A stretch of DNA of 64,000 nt from assembly GCA_947496145.1 (NCBI GenBank), contig CANMBS010000003.1:124001-188000 (forward strand), written 5' to 3'. The translations under genes and the position numbers were made by a program. Each line of letters starts with the position of its first letter. Positions within the stretch are counted from its first letter, which is position 1. Below are positions 8,791 through 18,146 of the stretch, piece after piece. The notes under the pieces are model-generated. The model saw only the letters and a program-made list of their open reading frames with translations, did not search any database and was not told the origin of the DNA. Source of the DNA: an uncultured Pseudovibrio sp. Its GTDB lineage: Bacteria; Pseudomonadota; Alphaproteobacteria; Rhizobiales; Stappiaceae.

Positions 8791-9171
8791 TTAGTCCTGC
8801 TTCTTACGAGAATTAATCCGGTTTTCAGGGTGCGCAACTTTGCCCGCCTCCCGAAGCACGTTTAATACCCCCGCTGCGAAGCCAAGCATAAGGAGAATAA
8901 TCATCCCCCACGGCTTGGTTCCAAGCCAGCTATCTGCCATCCAGCCGAGTACCCCCCCGACGAAAATGGCAGCAATAAACTCGGAAGACATCTTCCAAGC
9001 CTGTGATAGGCCCGCCATCGCGCTGGTCTTGTTAGGCTCCTCTTTGGCGGAGGATTCTTCCAAGTGTGTATCCAGCGTTTTGCCGAGCTGTTCTAGCCGC
9101 TCAGACAGGTGACGATCAGATTCTTTCATGTCTTTTTTACTCTGCTTATTCTCTTCGGGAGACATCATCAT
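8791..9171 (-). CDS. atpI: ATP synthase accessory protein AtpI
   Basis: A 126-residue protein with a charged N-terminal half and two membrane helices (MSSEFIAAIFVGGVLGWMAD and GMIILLMLGFAAGVLNVLRE), the form of alphaproteobacterial AtpI. AtpI helps insertion or assembly of the c-ring and may act in Mg2+ or ion handling. It is the first gene of the F0 operon, as in other alphaproteobacteria, where the F1 genes lie elsewhere. The promoter at 9229-9257 is upstream. Confidence 0.9.
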   Translation of the reverse strand: MMMSPEENKQSKKDMKESDRHLSERLEQLGKTLDTHLEESSAKEEPNKTSAMAGLSQAWKMSSEFIAAIFVGGVLGWMADSWLGTKPWGMIILLMLGFAAGVLNVLREAGKVAHPENRINSRKKQD

Positions 9172-9228
9172 TCTTCCTAGATACCGGCAGATCGCTCAAA
9201 GACATGGATGCCCCTGAAAGTCGGGGGC

Positions 9229-9257
9229 ACCATAATGCTCGTGATCTACACTGTCAA
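9229..9257 (-). promoter_or_regulatory. Predicted promoter of the F0 ATP synthase operon
   Basis: On the minus strand a perfect TTGACA (-35, 9252-9257) is followed after exactly 17 bases by TATGGT (-10, 9229-9234), placing transcription start near 9222, about 50 bases before atpI. A hairpin TGCCCC/GGGGCA (9209-9229) overlaps the predicted 5' end of the transcript; it could instead be a weak terminator for smc. Confidence 0.55.
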
Positions 9258-9361
9258 GGTTAGAGCTACTTAGGCTAAATAACTGATAATTATATATTTT
9301 TCAGAGTTTCTAACAGGGAATACGTATAAAGGATACTTTCAAGGTCGTATTGTACCCTATT

Positions 9362-12300
9362 TTAGGCCGTTTCTGTGAATCGTTCAGCAGTTTCAAGGTC
9401 CACAGAAACGAGCTGAGACACACCTCTCTCCGCCATGGTCACGCCAAACAGACGAGACATGCGAGCCATCGTAATTGGGTTGTGAGTAATGACAGTGAAG
9501 CGTGTTTCCGTGTTCTGCGCCATATTTTCCAAGAGTGCGCAATAACGCTCCACGTTTGCGTCATCAAGCGGTGCATCGACCTCATCGAGAACACAAATTG
9601 GTGCCGGATTCGTCAGAAAAACGGCGAAGATCAGCGCCATAGCCGTGAGGGCCTGTTCGCCACCTGACAGTAACGTCATGGTTTGCGGTTTTTTGCCGGG
9701 AGGACGCGCAAAAATCTCAAGGCCAGCGTCAAGCGGGTCTTCTGAATCCACGAGTTTCAGCTCTGCTGTTCCACCGCCAAACAGATGGGTGAACAATCGT
9801 TTAAAGTGGTCGTTGACCTTATCAAAGGAGCTTAACAGGCGTTCGCGGGCCTCTTTGTTGAGCCCCATGATTCCTGTGCGCAACTTGCGAATTGCTTCTA
9901 TAAGATCATCTCTTTCAGTGATCAGACTGTCTCTTTGCTCTGTGATTTCCTGCATTTCCTCATCGGCACGCAGGTTCACACCGCCGAGGCGTTCGCGTTC
10001 GGCTTTGAGGCGCTCCAGCTTGCGTTCGGCAGATTCTGCATCTGGCAGTGGCGCTTCGGGAGACAATCCCGCCAGTTCATGCAGACGGGAAACGCCAGTT
10101 TCGAGCACTTCGTCAACCCGTCGCTCAATTTCAGCGCGACGTTCTTTAGCCGACTCAAGGCGTTCTTCAGCGCGCACTTTGCGTTCACGTGCACCGGAGA
10201 GGCCCTCCATGGCCTCACGGGCTTTCTGGTCTGCTATAAGCTGGCGTTTTTCGCCTTCTGCCAGCTTGTCATCAGCAGCTTTGCGTGCTTGCTCTGCATT
10301 GGCGAGGCTTGAAAGAAGGTCCTGCCGTTTCAGCTCTATTTCTTCCGGGCTTTCCAATAGGATAAGTCGCTCTTCTGCAGCCTCATCCCGGCGCGCACGC
10401 AGAACTGAGATTTGCTTGTCTGCGTTCTGGGCGCGTTGCACCCAGTTCTGGCGATCACGCTCAATGGTTTCCAGTCGTTTGGCGCGCAGCTCCCCTTCCC
10501 GCTTCAGGGCGTCTGTTGCCCCTTTGGCCTCTGCCAGTTTACTGCGGCAAGCGGCAACCTCTTTTGCAGCCCCTTCCAGATCGGCAGTTACGCCCGCAAT
10601 ATCGGGGATTTCATCGAGTGCGCTTTCTGCTTCTTCAAGAGACGCAGAGGTCTCTTCAAAGTCCTCATTGGCGCGTCGGTGTTGTTCTTCCAGCGTGGTT
10701 TTGCGTACAGAAAGTTCAGTCAGGGCGCGTTCGGCGGCGGCGAGTTCTTCGCGCAAAGTGACGATTCGAGACTGCTCCAGACGCAGTTTCTGGCGCATGC
10801 TTTGCTCTGCGGCTTCGGCTTGCACTCTGCGCTGGGTTGCTGTTTCCAGAGCTGCTTTCTTTTCCTCAACCTGCTCACGAGTTTGCTCAACCAGACCTTC
10901 CAGCTCAGACAAACGATTCTTTTGAGCAAGGCGCTGCGCTGCGGGGGTTGGGGCGTCAGCGGCGACAGTCAAACCGTCCCAGCGCCACAAATCACCCTCA
11001 CGGCTGACCAGACGCTGACCGGCCTTCAGTTCTTTCTGGAGAGTCGGACCGTGATCGGCTTCCACCAGTCCAACCTGCTCCAATCGGCGTGCAAGTTCCT
11101 GAGGTGCCTCAACATAATCAGAAAGTGGCGTTGCACCCTCTGGCAACGCGGGGTCACTGCCCTCACCTGCATTGAGTTTCCAGTGCACCGGGGCGTTGTG
11201 TTCCATAGCTGCATCAAGGTCCTCCCCCAGTGCAGCACCCAATGCAGTTTCCAGACCGGACTGGACGCTCATTTTATCAACGGCTGGAGTCCAGTCTCCG
11301 CTTTGACCTGCGGACAAGACGGCCTGTAGTGTTTTCGCCTCAGTTTCAAAACGTGACAGCGCAGACTGGGCTTCGCTTAATGGATTGCGGCAGTTGTTCT
11401 CTGTTTCGCGGGCTGATGCCAATGCTTCTTCAGCATCAATAGCGGTTTCTTCAACCTCAGTCAGCTCTTCCAGCGCCAGTTCCAGCGCTTCGCGCTTATC
11501 ATTCGGACCGCTGGCCGCTTTAATGTCTGCCTCTACGGCTTCCAACTGGGCCTTAAAACGATCTGCCTCTTCTTTGAAACGTGCGCTTTTCTGGCGGATG
11601 GTGGAAATCTGATTTTCAAGCTGTGTGTGTTTGGCAAGGAGGCTGGCGTGGTCCTGTGTGATGCGCGAGTGCTTCATCTCGCTAGCATCCAGATTGTCTT
11701 CTGCGATCAGAACAAGCTCTTCTGCTTGTGCTGCCCGTTCGTCCATTGTTTCAGCAGCTTCCAGAAGCTCCTGCTTTTCCTCCTCCAGCTCTTCCAGATG
11801 TGTGTTGTTTTCACTGGCGAGCTGAGCTTCGCGCTCAATATCCTGCTCCATCTGGGCAAGGCGAGCCTGAAGATCAATCAGCTTTTCTTTGACCCGGCGG
11901 TCTTCTGATTCAAGGTCATTCTTTGCGATGATGAGATGTTGAAGCGCGGCGGCGGCACCGCCTGCGGCTTCTCGCAGTTTTGGAATTTCGTGCGCTGCAA
12001 GGGCCTGTTCTTTTGCAGTGGATGCTTGCAGGCCAGCAATGTCGCGCATGCCGATCTCAGAGTCTGCATATTGCTTACGAGCAGCCTCCAATGCTTCGGA
12101 TGCTTCACGCCAGCGCAAATAAAGGATTGTTGCCTCGGCCTTGCGGATTTCGGAGGACAAGTTCCGGTAGCGGGTGGCCTGACGGGCTTGCCGCTTCAAT
12201 CCATCTAGTTGGCCTTCGATTTGCAGGACCACATCTTCCAGTCGCTCCAGATTGGTTTCTGCTGCTCGCAAGCGGATTTCCGCTTCTTTACGGCGGCTGT

Positions 12301-12820
12301 GCAACCCCGAGATACCGGCGGCCTCTTCCAGAATTTTGCGACGGGAGGTTGGCTTGGCTGAAATCAACTCACCGATTTGGCCCTGCCGGACCATGGCAGG
12401 AGAGCGGGCACCAGTTGAGGCATCTGCAAACAGGAGCTGTACATCTCTTGCGCGAGCATCCTTGCCGTTGATCTTGTAGACCGAGCCTGCTTCACGCTCG
12501 ATACGACGGGTGACTTCCAGCGTGTCACTGTCATTATAGCCGGATGGTGCAGTTCTATCGGAGTTGTCGAGAAAAAGCGTAACTTCAGCGGTGTTACGGG
12601 CCGGGCGATTGAGGCTGCCTGAAAAAATGACGTCATCCATACCGGAGGCGCGCATGTTTTTATAGGAGTTTTCTCCCATAACCCAGCGCAGCGCTTCTAC
12701 CAGATTGGATTTACCGCAGCCATTGGGCCCGACAATACCTGTCAGGCCATCCTCAATAACAAACTCCATGGGTTCCACAAAGGACTTGAACCCAAGGACA
12801 CGAAGGCGCTGGAATTTCAT
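9362..12820 (-). CDS. smc: Chromosome segregation ATPase SMC
   Basis: A 1152-residue SMC ATPase that condenses and segregates the chromosome, normally with ScpA and ScpB. The N-terminal ATPase half has Walker A GPNGCGKSN (31-39); the C-terminal half has the ABC signature LLSGGEQALTAMALIFAV (near 1050) and Walker B PICVLDEVDAPLDD (near 1078). Two long coiled-coil arms flank a hinge around residues 515-590 that is shorter than in Bacillus SMC, as is usual in alphaproteobacteria. The chosen ATG at 12820 has GGAGG seven bases upstream; the TTG at 12823 would also be in frame but is less well placed. The gene follows the dsbA-like gene in the same direction, a conserved alphaproteobacterial pairing. 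Confidence 0.97.
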   Translation of the reverse strand: MKFQRLRVLGFKSFVEPMEFVIEDGLTGIVGPNGCGKSNLVEALRWVMGENSYKNMRASGMDDVIFSGSLNRPARNTAEVTLFLDNSDRTAPSGYNDSDTLEVTRRIEREAGSVYKINGKDARARDVQLLFADASTGARSPAMVRQGQIGELISAKPTSRRKILEEAAGISGLHSRRKEAEIRLRAAETNLERLEDVVLQIEGQLDGLKRQARQATRYRNLSSEIRKAEATILYLRWREASEALEAARKQYADSEIGMRDIAGLQASTAKEQALAAHEIPKLREAAGGAAAALQHLIIAKNDLESEDRRVKEKLIDLQARLAQMEQDIEREAQLASENNTHLEELEEEKQELLEAAETMDERAAQAEELVLIAEDNLDASEMKHSRITQDHASLLAKHTQLENQISTIRQKSARFKEEADRFKAQLEAVEADIKAASGPNDKREALELALEELTEVEETAIDAEEALASARETENNCRNPLSEAQSALSRFETEAKTLQAVLSAGQSGDWTPAVDKMSVQSGLETALGAALGEDLDAAMEHNAPVHWKLNAGEGSDPALPEGATPLSDYVEAPQELARRLEQVGLVEADHGPTLQKELKAGQRLVSREGDLWRWDGLTVAADAPTPAAQRLAQKNRLSELEGLVEQTREQVEEKKAALETATQRRVQAEAAEQSMRQKLRLEQSRIVTLREELAAAERALTELSVRKTTLEEQHRRANEDFEETSASLEEAESALDEIPDIAGVTADLEGAAKEVAACRSKLAEAKGATDALKREGELRAKRLETIERDRQNWVQRAQNADKQISVLRARRDEAAEERLILLESPEEIELKRQDLLSSLANAEQARKAADDKLAEGEKRQLIADQKAREAMEGLSGARERKVRAEERLESAKERRAEIERRVDEVLETGVSRLHELAGLSPEAPLPDAESAERKLERLKAERERLGGVNLRADEEMQEITEQRDSLITERDDLIEAIRKLRTGIMGLNKEARERLLSSFDKVNDHFKRLFTHLFGGGTAELKLVDSEDPLDAGLEIFARPPGKKPQTMTLLSGGEQALTAMALIFAVFLTNPAPICVLDEVDAPLDDANVERYCALLENMAQNTETRFTVITHNPITMARMSRLFGVTMAERGVSQLVSVDLETAERFTETA

Positions 12821-12913
12821 CAAGCGCCTCCAGAACTTATGTCAGGCTGCAAGCGGCCATGCACGCACAGACCTGCGAGCGGGGCATGCAGTCCAAAGGG
12901 CTGCCCGCTTGTC

Positions 12914-13555
12914 TTACAGGTTCTTATCCACGAGTTTGCTGAACTCCTCAAATGAGAGTGCTCCGCTTACTTTTTCACCGTTAATAAAGAAGGTCGGTGT
13001 TGAATCCACACCAAGCTTCTTAGAGCCATAGTCACGAACTTCCGTCACTCCGTCTAGTATTTCCTGATTCGTCAAGCAAGCTTTCACTGCATCTTCAGTG
13101 AAACCAATTTGCTTACCCATATTCAACAGGGCAGAATATGGGTCATTGGAAAATGCCCAGTTGCGCTGCTGTGCAAACATCAGGCCCATAACGTCAAAGT
13201 ACTTATCTTCCGGTGCGCAGCGTGCGAGCATGAAGCCAGCAGCTGCGACTGTATCCAGCGGGAATTCACGGAAGATGAAACGAACTTTGCCGGTGTCGAT
13301 GTATTTCTTCTTCAGCTCTTTATATGTGGTGTTGTGGAAGTTGGCACAGTGTCCGCATGTCAAAGATGCATACTCAATAACGGTAACAGGGGCGTCCGGG
13401 CTGCCAACAACTTTATCCCCCAAGGGACCACCTTCACCGAGATCTGACGGCGAGTAGGTTTGAGCGGAAGCAACAGTTGGCATAGCAGCGAATGCAAGAG
13501 AAGCAGCTGTCAGCGCACTGGAGCGCTCAAGAAACTTACGGCGAGAGAGTGTCAC
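12914..13555 (-). CDS. DsbA-family thiol-disulfide oxidoreductase, Tat-exported
   Basis: A 213-residue thioredoxin-fold protein with active site Cys67-Gly-His-Cys70 (SLTCGHC), an inserted helical domain, and the cis-Pro segment GVDSTPTFFING. The N-terminus MTLSRRKFLERSS has a twin-arginine motif, followed by a hydrophobic stretch and an AxA cleavage site near residues 29-31, so it should be exported folded to the periplasm. I chose GTG at 13555 because this places the signal peptide normally and a GGGA sequence lies upstream; a TTG at 13570 is the alternative. It likely oxidises or isomerises periplasmic protein disulfides; similar Tat-exported proteins are encoded next to smc and mutY in related bacteria. 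Confidence 0.9.
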   Translation of the reverse strand: MTLSRRKFLERSSALTAASLAFAAMPTVASAQTYSPSDLGEGGPLGDKVVGSPDAPVTVIEYASLTCGHCANFHNTTYKELKKKYIDTGKVRFIFREFPLDTVAAAGFMLARCAPEDKYFDVMGLMFAQQRNWAFSNDPYSALLNMGKQIGFTEDAVKACLTNQEILDGVTEVRDYGSKKLGVDSTPTFFINGEKVSGALSFEEFSKLVDKNL

Positions 13556-13877
13556 GTTTTTCTGTCCCAAGTTAGTTAAGTGTTGCCTTGTCTTCTGACC
13601 CAGCGCACTTTAATTTGTGAGTGGCTGCCAGAGGTTCGATTCCAGAGTATACCCCAGCAAGCCTTTCAGCCCTTGATCACAAGCTGGTGAACACGACGCA
13701 GCGGCGCAGGTCTTCACAGCTCGTTTTAGCCTTTACAATTAGTTTTGTAGGAAACTATGGCAAATGCAGGCCAGTGGCTACCGAATATAGCCATTCGTCC
13801 TATTAATTTTTTGTAAGACACCGGGTTGTAAGTGGCTGTACGCGACCATTGTGACCGAATTTTCTATCAGTAAATGA
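13556..13877. other. Intergenic stretch between lysE-type gene and dsbA-like gene
   Basis: A 322-base gap on the minus-strand side. It contains the 6-base inverted repeat TGGCTA/TAGCCA around 13776-13793, without a T-run directly after it. I see no convincing gene or promoter; a short GGTTCGATTCC sequence near 13632 resembles a tRNA T-loop but no tRNA fold surrounds it. Confidence 0.5.
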
Positions 13878-14507
13878 CTAGCTGCTACGCGAAACTGCCA
13901 AACCGAAGCCACTTGCCACGAAAAGGAGGCCAGTTGTCTTATAGACCCGTCTCATGACGGCTTTAGACAGTTCCAGCCCCCTCACCCAGGCACCAAGGCA
14001 GCCATAGAGCATAGCAACAGAAAAAGAACCCAGCCCCACCAGAACAACCATAATGCTGAGCTGCGCCCAACTGTTTCCGTTGGCAGACAAGAACTGAGGA
14101 AAGAGCGCCGTGAAGAAAGCAATGGCCTTGGGGTTGCTGATTGCAACCGTGAAGCCGCCGCCAAAAAGCTTTGTGGCCTTTGCACTTTGCTCGTGCTCAC
14201 CGGATGTCATTGAGACACGTGAGGCTGCACTTCGCCACATCTGATATCCGACATAAACGAGGTAAGCCGCCCCTATGAGCTTTATGAGCGCAAACAAGGA
14301 GGCGGAACTGGTGATCACAACTCCCAGACCTGCGGAAGCTGCTGTTGCCTGCAGGACAGAGGCGGTGCAGTTACCAAATGCGGTAAAGGTGGAGCGATAC
14401 CAACCATGAGCTGCACCATGTGCAAACGCGATAAACGTGCTCGGACCCGGGATAAGTGATACACCAAGAACCGAGGCGAAAAAAATAACCAAGTAATAAA
14501 AGTCCAT
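13878..14507 (-). CDS. LysE/RhtB-family amino-acid exporter
   Basis: A 209-residue membrane protein with about six hydrophobic segments and the family N-terminal signature GVSLIPGPSTFIAFAHGAAHGW, where LysE proteins carry PGP. The central AISNPKAIAFFTALFPQFL segment matches the conserved NPK motif of the family. Such proteins export amino acids or related small molecules from the cytoplasm; the substrate is not predictable. The ATG at 14507 (MDFYYLVIFF) has AGGAG and AGGGG sequences upstream and is preferred to a GTG at 14528. The gene stands alone, divergent from the lipoprotein gene at 14814. Confidence 0.88.
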   Translation of the reverse strand: MDFYYLVIFFASVLGVSLIPGPSTFIAFAHGAAHGWYRSTFTAFGNCTASVLQATAASAGLGVVITSSASLFALIKLIGAAYLVYVGYQMWRSAASRVSMTSGEHEQSAKATKLFGGGFTVAISNPKAIAFFTALFPQFLSANGNSWAQLSIMVVLVGLGSFSVAMLYGCLGAWVRGLELSKAVMRRVYKTTGLLFVASGFGLAVSRSS

Positions 14508-14813
14508 CGCCCCTAAGCTCCTGTTCACAGGTCACAGCCGACCCGTTCGTTTCACGATATGAGTATTTCACAAATCAGGCAGTCTCTCCAGAGCACATTT
14601 GACTAGTATGAGCCGCCCGATTGCATCGGAGGCTTTGTCAGAGCAGGTCGTTGTTCCTGACGAATTTAGCACGTTTAATTTTGTATAGGCGTTACATACC
14701 CACAGAATTTATGCATGGAAAACAACAATATTTTCCCGCGTTGCTTTGTCTTTGCCACATTAATGAGTTATTAAAGTCTTACCTGACCTGAGAGAAAGAT
14801 ATACGGACACATC
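14508..14813. other. Divergent intergenic region before the Inh-like lipoprotein gene
   Basis: A 306-base AT-rich gap that must hold the promoters of the two divergent flanking genes. I see no additional gene, repeat or RNA fold that I can support. Confidence 0.5.
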
Positions 14814-15296
14814 ATGAAGCGCTTGACTATATTAATGCTTCTCAGCACCACACTGATAGCCTGCCAAGCCTCCGTATCTGAAGACTTCGTTGAAGCTGTA
14901 CCTAGAACTACTCAAGAAGTGCCAGTTGAAACTGCGAATATACCTGCGACACCAACAATGGTCTATACGGGAACTGCGGATTTAGGTGCACTCACTTCTA
15001 CCAGTTGGGTTGTAAGCGAAGGGAGTGGCAATGGCGCGACTCCCTGTCGTATGCAGTTTAACAAAGCTGTTAAGCTGCAAGAGGCAGTGGCTACCAGCGT
15101 GTTCCCGAATGGGCAGGCCGCAACCAGTGGATGTGCCAATGAAGAGCTGAGCAGTGTCACTGCCTGGGCGGTTAATGGAGACACCATTGAGCTGCGTAAT
15201 GCGCAGGAAAACACCACTGCGTACTTATTGATGGAACGCCCTGATCTGCTTTTGGGGTACACCACAAAAGGTCATGATCTGGTTGTTAGCCAGTAA
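14814..15296 (+). CDS. Outer-membrane-type lipoprotein of the AprI/Inh (Omp19-like) family
   Basis: A 160-residue lipoprotein. The signal peptide ends in the lipobox LIAC with Cys17 as the acylated residue. A Pro/Thr/Val-rich linker leads to a C-terminal domain with the pattern of the Inh/Omp19 family: W..S.G.G..PCRMQF, a central SGC, and VTAWAVNGDTIELRN. The two cysteines of this domain probably form a disulfide. Family members inhibit proteases (AprI of Pseudomonas and Omp19 of Brucella); inhibition by this protein is inference. It stands alone between the LysE-type and dciA-like genes. Confidence 0.75.
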   Translation: MKRLTILMLLSTTLIACQASVSEDFVEAVPRTTQEVPVETANIPATPTMVYTGTADLGALTSTSWVVSEGSGNGATPCRMQFNKAVKLQEAVATSVFPNGQAATSGCANEELSSVTAWAVNGDTIELRNAQENTTAYLLMERPDLLLGYTTKGHDLVVSQ

Positions 15297-15331
15297 TTCT
15301 AAGTTCAGTTGATGCGGAAGACTTCCAGCAG

Positions 15332-15871
15332 TCAGGAATTGCTTGCAGGCGAACGGGCAACAATGCTCTTACCAAGCTTTTCAAGGGCATTCTTCAACCG
15401 CTCATCAGAAACGTCAGCAACCTTTTGCTCGATGCGGCGATTTTCAATCTCAGAAAGTTCACGCAAAGGCTTCGGCGTTGTCTTTTTTGTTCGAAGAACC
15501 GGGCGCTGGACAACTTTGATGCGGCCAACGGCATTCCATCCCAGAAAGGCGTTTATGCGGTCACGCAGTAGGGGAGCCTCATGAGTGAAGAACAAGGCTG
15601 TGGGACCATCTGCATGAACAAGAAGCGTGGCAGGTTCAGCAACCGGCTCGCCATCAGAGCTTTTGGTTCTGGGCCAGAGAAGCCTGCCCGGCTGCACCTT
15701 ACCGTGATATTGCTTGCCGACAAGTTCCGGCCAGGCTGCAAGAAGGTCAGCACTGGCGAAGCCATGTTTGCGCGCGACAGGGTGCATGGTCTTACCAATC
15801 AGCTCGTTCAGCTGATGGCTCGATCTTTTGGATACCCTTTTTTGCGCAGTTGCTTTCATCGTCTTTATCAC
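15332..15871 (-). CDS. DUF721/DciA-like protein
   Basis: A 179-residue protein with the DciA/DUF721 pattern: a small basic N-terminal region, KHGFASADLLAAWPELVGKQYHGKVQPGRLLWP, then LLVHADGPTALFFTHEAPLLRDRINAFLGWNAVGRIKVVQ. DciA is the replicative helicase loader/operator in bacteria that lack DnaC, acting with DnaB. The C-terminal tail of about 60 residues is charged and may form helices. It is divergent from mutY, an arrangement I recall as common in alphaproteobacteria. Function in replication here is from family knowledge only. Confidence 0.85.
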   Translation of the reverse strand: MIKTMKATAQKRVSKRSSHQLNELIGKTMHPVARKHGFASADLLAAWPELVGKQYHGKVQPGRLLWPRTKSSDGEPVAEPATLLVHADGPTALFFTHEAPLLRDRINAFLGWNAVGRIKVVQRPVLRTKKTTPKPLRELSEIENRRIEQKVADVSDERLKNALEKLGKSIVARSPASNS

Positions 15872-16005
15872 GCCATTAGATTAAGGCACATATATGACCG
15901 TTGCTTTATATTAGTTTTAATTCAGTCCCATTTTTCGCGGTACCATGAATTACCAAGGGAACCCCAATTAATTAGGGATCTAATCCAAGGTTAACTCGCA
16001 GAACC

Positions 16006-17058
16006 ATGCAAGATACTCTTACTCTTCTTTACTGGTATGACAGAAATTCTCGCCAACTTCCATGGCGAACCTCACCTTCTGATATACTTTCCGGTGTAAA
16101 ACCAGAGCCTTACCATGTCTGGCTGTCAGAAATCATGCTTCAGCAGACTACTGTAGCTGCGGTGAAGAGTTACTTTCAGACCTTTGTTTTGAACTGGCCA
16201 ACACTTGCAGATATGGCTAATGCAGAGGAAGAGGACATCCTGAAAGCATGGGCTGGGCTTGGTTATTATTCCCGTGCAAGAAATCTGTATAAGTGTGCAA
16301 AATTTGTCCAATTGCATCACAATGGACGCTTTCCAGAGGAAGAAGAGCGGCTTTTAAAGCTTCCCGGCGTTGGACCTTACACTGCCGCAGCGATTTCAAC
16401 GATTGCTTTTGGACGTCATGCTGCCGTGGTTGATGGCAATGTGGAGCGGGTGCTTTCCCGCCGTTTTGCGATACTGACAGAACTACCAGCGCTAAAAGCT
16501 GAGGTGAAGCCGTTGATGGGGGAGCTTACTCCCCATGATCGCCCCGGAGATTTTGCGCAGGCTATGATGGATTTGGGCGCAACAGTCTGCACACCGAAAT
16601 CTCCGGCCTGCGGGATTTGTCCATGGATGGAGGTTTGTGAGGGCAGAAAGCAAGGTATTGCGGAGACCCTGCCCCGCAAAGCGCCGAAGAAGGTTAAGCC
16701 GACACGAAAGGGAATGGCATTTTTGCTTAGTGATGGCGGTGGTCATGTCCTGCTTCGGAAACGGCAGGACAAAGGGCTTCTGGCGGGGATGAGTGAGCCA
16801 GTCACCACTCATTGGGCCGATGACGCTTCTCTTGACGACCTCTCGCAAGCACCCGTTGCAGCGAACTGGGTACGCATGGACAAAGATGTGAAGCACACCT
16901 TCACACATTTTCATCTTGAGATGAGTGTATGGCAGGCAAAGGCCCCAACTAGTTTTGTTTTGCCTGATGGCTATTGGTGGTCTGCCCCTGATGAGCTTGA
17001 CGGGGAGGCCCTGCCGACGGTGATGAAAAAGGCATTGAAAGCGGGTGGGCTGATTTAG
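16006..17058 (+). CDS. mutY: A/G-specific adenine glycosylase MutY
   Basis: A 350-residue DNA repair glycosylase that removes adenine mispaired with 8-oxoguanine. Visible features: LPWR near residue 18, EIMLQQT (42-48, catalytic Glu42), helix-hairpin-helix LPGVGPYTAAAIS (about 120-132), catalytic Asp in VVDGNVERVLSR, the [4Fe-4S] motif with Cys195, Cys202, Cys205 and Cys211 (CX6CX2CX5C), and a C-terminal NUDIX-like domain with FTHFHLEM. Start ATG is the first in frame and gives the normal length. It is divergent from the dciA-like gene. Confidence 0.97.
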   Translation: MQDTLTLLYWYDRNSRQLPWRTSPSDILSGVKPEPYHVWLSEIMLQQTTVAAVKSYFQTFVLNWPTLADMANAEEEDILKAWAGLGYYSRARNLYKCAKFVQLHHNGRFPEEEERLLKLPGVGPYTAAAISTIAFGRHAAVVDGNVERVLSRRFAILTELPALKAEVKPLMGELTPHDRPGDFAQAMMDLGATVCTPKSPACGICPWMEVCEGRKQGIAETLPRKAPKKVKPTRKGMAFLLSDGGGHVLLRKRQDKGLLAGMSEPVTTHWADDASLDDLSQAPVAANWVRMDKDVKHTFTHFHLEMSVWQAKAPTSFVLPDGYWWSAPDELDGEALPTVMKKALKAGGLI

Positions 17059-17114
17059 TCGTTAAACCGCCTGCCTTCAATGCAGAACATTACTTTTCCT
17101 TCCATCTAAGATGA

Positions 17115-18038
17115 TCATTGGCGTAAAGACATGATGCCAGCACCGATGATCAGGAGCATGCCGCAGACAGACAGGATGTCCGGCAGTTCTGCGAAGAAGA
17201 TTATGCCCCAAAGGAGGGCAAAGCCTACATAGGCGAAGTCGAAGGTGCCAACTATGGAGGATGGGCCGGCCTGATACGCGACGGCTGCGCCCGCACTACC
17301 CACAAGGATTGCAATTGCCATTAGTGTAATAGTGAGCCATTCAGCACTCGCCATTTGTGTCCAGGGAGCAAACAGGAAACCTTCACGAGGTTCTGGCGCA
17401 AACAGCAGAGTTGCTGCTGCGGCTACTGCTCCAACGACGATAAAGCTGAGATTGAGCATGATGGAAAGTATCGCCGGGTTCACAGTCCTGCATTTTGTTC
17501 GTGTCAGGATCATTGCCAGAGCGTAAAGCACGGCCGAGACCAATGGCAGCAATGCGTATAAATTGAAGTCCTCAGCATTGGGCCGCAGGATAAGCAACAC
17601 CCCCAGAAAGCCAAGTATGACTGCGCCCCACCCCAAAATGCTGATCTTATCTCCCACGAATACCGCAGAAAACAATGTGATGAAGATAGGCAGGGTGTAA
17701 TAAGCTGCGGCTGCAATGGATAGCTCAAGGTTTGGCAGAGCAACGTAATATGCGACCCACATACCAACCAGCATCAAACTGCGCAGAAGTGTCCAGCCAA
17801 AGGCTGGGGGGATCGCCAGTGCCTGAGGTCGTTTCATCTTCAGATAAATGAGAAGAATCAGCAAGACGATCAGAGAGCGCAGAACGAAAATCTGCCAGAG
17901 CACAAACTCTCCACTGGAGAACTTGATTAAGGCATCGCCCAGTGAAAGCACGAGAACCGTAAATGTGATGGTTGCGACCGCAAGCGGGATGTTGTCATTG
18001 TTTTGCGCCGCAGCTGACTGACTTTGCATAAAACTCAT
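17115..18038 (-). CDS. EamA/DMT-family membrane transporter
   Basis: A 307-residue protein with ten hydrophobic segments arranged as two EamA repeats of five, for example TFTVLVLSLGDALIKFSSGEFVLWQIFVLRS in the first half and AYVGFALLWGIIFFAELPD at the end of the second. Members export or import small metabolites; this type (S-adenosylmethionine/riboflavin-like exporters in alphaproteobacteria) cannot be given a substrate. An alternative start lies three codons in (MQSQSAAAQ). It converges with mutY and is separated from the tautomerase gene by about 110 bases. Confidence 0.88.
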   Translation of the reverse strand: MSFMQSQSAAAQNNDNIPLAVATITFTVLVLSLGDALIKFSSGEFVLWQIFVLRSLIVLLILLIYLKMKRPQALAIPPAFGWTLLRSLMLVGMWVAYYVALPNLELSIAAAAYYTLPIFITLFSAVFVGDKISILGWGAVILGFLGVLLILRPNAEDFNLYALLPLVSAVLYALAMILTRTKCRTVNPAILSIMLNLSFIVVGAVAAAATLLFAPEPREGFLFAPWTQMASAEWLTITLMAIAILVGSAGAAVAYQAGPSSIVGTFDFAYVGFALLWGIIFFAELPDILSVCGMLLIIGAGIMSLRQ

Positions 18039-18146
18039 TCCTCATCGTATTTGCTCAAACACAGTGCCAGTGACAAGCGGGTATGAAGCAACTGTGTCAG
18101 AACTGCCCTGACACCTGTGCGATCCCTTTGCTTTATGCGTGGTGGT

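Noticed and set aside
9645-10925. Long plus-strand open frame of about 426 codons inside smc
   Set aside because: Serine/arginine-rich shadow of the smc coding strand; smc has all ATPase motifs and the frame has no ribosome binding site.
13621-13660. GGTTCGATTCC resembling a tRNA T-loop in the gap before the dsbA-like gene
   Set aside because: The flanking bases do not form a T-stem, and no acceptor, D or anticodon arm can be folded around it.
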